Below, in pieces: positions 62,608-64,000 of a stretch of 64,000 nucleotides of DNA (the first letter of the stretch is position 1; the number at the start of each line of letters is the position of its first letter). The translations under genes were made by a program, and so were the position numbers. The stretch is from Chryseobacterium phocaeense (GTDB lineage: Bacteria; Bacteroidota; Bacteroidia; Flavobacteriales; Weeksellaceae), in NCBI RefSeq assembly GCF_900169075.1, contig NZ_LT827015.1, forward strand, positions 2,248,158 through 2,312,157, in the 5' to 3' direction. Under the pieces are notes generated by a model that ran no database searches, was not told the origin of the DNA, and saw only the letters and a program-made list of their open reading frames with translations.

Positions 62608-63728
62608 AAACATTAGGCTTTATTTTACAGAAAGAATTCCGCCAGATCTTCCGGGACAAAACCATCCTGGCGATGATGTTCATCATGCCTACCATCCAGC
62701 TGATTATTATGCCGCTGGCCGCTAATTTTGAAGTAAAAAACATCAATATCGCTTATCTGGATCATGATCACAGCTCCTATTCACGGCAGCTCATGCATAA
62801 GATCGCCTCTTCAGAATACTTTATCATTACCGGGAATCCCGATTCTTACCAAAAAGGATTAAAAATGATTGAAGACGCCGATGCGGATCTCGTTTTGGAA
62901 ATTCCTCCCGGCTTTGAAAAAAATCTGGTCCGCGAAGGCAGCCAGAAGCTCAATCTTTCTGTGGATGCTATTAACGGGACAAAATCTTCACTGGGAAGCA
63001 GCTATCTGGTTTCGGTGATTGCAGATTTCAACAGCAGTCTGGATATTAATTTTAAAACTGTAAAAAGTAGTGCATCTCCTTCAAAAGCAGCTATTTCCGT
63101 AGAACCCTCCAACTGGTATAATCCGAGGGCAGAATACAAATATTATATGGTTCCGGGCATTCTGGTCTTGCTGCTGACACTGATCGGCGGTTTCATCACG
63201 GCCCTGAATATCGTTAAGGAAAAAGAAATCGGGACCATTGAACAGATCAATGTAACGCCTATTAAAAAATGGCAGTTTATTCTGGGTAAGCTTATTCCGT
63301 TCTGGATTGTCGGAATAATTGTTTTTACCGTAGGATTGATCGTGATGTATGTGGTATACGGGATTTACCCTCAGGGAAGTATTTTACTTTTATACGCGTT
63401 TGCAGGGGTTTATCTTGTCGCATTGCTAGGTTTGGGTCTCTTGATTTCCACTTTTGCGGACACGCAGCTGCAGGCCATGTTTATTGCTTTTTTCTTTATG
63501 ATGGTTTTTATGCTGATGAGCGGATTTTTCACGAGCACCGACAGTATGCCGGATTGGGCGAAAACTATTTCGAATTTCACGCCCGTTACCCACTTTATAA
63601 GCGTGGTAAGATTAATTGTTTTAAAAGGAAGCGGATTTAGTCAGGTTAAAACAGAATTATTCTGGCTGATCGGTTTTGCATTTTTACTGAACGGAATGGC
63701 TATTTTCAATTACAGGAAAACAAATTAA
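62604..63728 (+). CDS. ABC-2 type permease, second subunit
   Basis: 374 residues with the same plan as the upstream permease: LQKEFRQIFRDKTILAMMFI at the start, a periplasmic domain to about residue 185, then the helices PGILVLLLTLIGGFITALNI, LIPFWIVGIIVFTVGLIVMY and later ones. It begins four bases before the previous stop (ATGA). It is the last gene of the TetR-controlled efflux operon. Confidence 0.9.
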   Translation: MKTLGFILQKEFRQIFRDKTILAMMFIMPTIQLIIMPLAANFEVKNINIAYLDHDHSSYSRQLMHKIASSEYFIITGNPDSYQKGLKMIEDADADLVLEIPPGFEKNLVREGSQKLNLSVDAINGTKSSLGSSYLVSVIADFNSSLDINFKTVKSSASPSKAAISVEPSNWYNPRAEYKYYMVPGILVLLLTLIGGFITALNIVKEKEIGTIEQINVTPIKKWQFILGKLIPFWIVGIIVFTVGLIVMYVVYGIYPQGSILLLYAFAGVYLVALLGLGLLISTFADTQLQAMFIAFFFMMVFMLMSGFFTSTDSMPDWAKTISNFTPVTHFISVVRLIVLKGSGFSQVKTELFWLIGFAFLLNGMAIFNYRKTN

Positions 63729-63750
63729 AACAATGCTGTTCATTCTATTT

Positions 63751-64000
63751 CTATTGATCTTTTCCCATGCGTTTTAATATTACTCTTTTAAGCCTCTCTT
63801 CGTGCTCATCACCCCAATACCCCAGAGCGGAAATCAAGGGAATCAAAGTCTTACCAAAATCTGTGAGATCATATTCTACTTTTGGAGGAACCTGAGCATA
63901 GATCTTTTTTGAAACCAGCTCGTGCTCTTCCAGCTCTTTCAACTGGATATTTAAAACACGTCTCGAAGCATCAGGAATTTTCCGCTGCAATTCACTTGGA
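63751..64000 (-). CDS. HxlR-family winged-helix regulator, 5' end beyond window
   Basis: The reverse frame is open to the right edge; about 82 residues are visible, reading PSELQRKIPDASRRVLNIQL then KELEEHELVSKKIY and VEYDLTDFGKTLIPLISALG. This is the recognition helix, wing and C-terminal dimer helix of the HxlR family. The N-terminus is cut off. It converges with the efflux operon. Confidence 0.88.
   Translation of the reverse strand, partial: PSELQRKIPDASRRVLNIQLKELEEHELVSKKIYAQVPPKVEYDLTDFGKTLIPLISALGYWGDEHEERLKRVILKRMGKDQ

Overview
This window looks like a chromosome segment of a Bacteroidota, family Weeksellaceae, most like Chryseobacterium; that assignment is inference from gene content and style. 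Supporting signs are the TAnnTTTG -7 promoter elements, a T9SS-type C-terminal sorting domain, many SPII lipoproteins, 7TM- or TPR-fused AraC-type regulators, AT-rich spacers and palindromic intergenic repeats. I see no rRNA, CRISPR array, prophage or complete insertion sequence. There is one tRNA, tRNA-Arg(ACG).

Layout. 1-10.5 kb is housekeeping: a truncated alpha-2-macroglobulin-like (MG2) gene, a UbiA-like membrane protein, recF, a carboxylesterase lying between recF and a DUF721/DciA-like gene, a Gcr-type membrane protein, mtgA, a metal/cofactor-binding lipoprotein and the tRNA. 11.2-15 kb is accessory: an Upf1-like SF1 helicase fused to a C-terminal nuclease domain, followed by a DUF4236 protein. 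15.6-18.2 kb has an SDR oxidoreductase, a decayed NDH-2 fragment and two small stress-type genes. 18.4-28.8 kb has a secreted multidomain AA10 LPMO with T9SS tail, two AraC-type regulators, two serine hydrolases and small secreted proteins. 29-35.7 kb is a trans-4-hydroxy-L-proline catabolic operon (epimerase, D-hydroxyproline dehydrogenase, pyrroline-hydroxycarboxylate deaminase, ketoglutarate-semialdehyde dehydrogenase) under an AraC regulator, with a lipoprotein esterase at its 3' end. 36.6-44.8 kb is surface and small-protein territory: tandem secreted paralogs, two HTH genes, a P-loop NTPase, an MG2 plus TonB-plug protein without a barrel, and a GG-leader Cys-rich peptide.

The most striking locus is 45.1-55.1 kb. 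An orphan VgrG is followed by three candidate peptidoglycan-attacking effectors: a PAAR-like/NlpC-P60-like protein, a muramidase-like protein and a LAS-type metallopeptidase-like protein. Each is followed by a translationally overlapping exported protein, the expected form of a periplasmic immunity gene. All three effectors carry what appears to be the same diverged approximately 200-residue domain in front of an unrelated catalytic domain. I propose this as a candidate delivery domain for the Bacteroidota type VI system (T6SSiii). The structural T6SS genes are not in the window.

55.3-64 kb has a GNAT acetyltransferase, a 17-residue-repeat secreted protein, and a TetR-controlled efflux operon (TetR, TolC, HlyD, two ABC ATPases, two ABC-2 permeases). 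Two identical 16-bp palindromes flank tetR as candidate operators. A truncated HxlR regulator closes the window.
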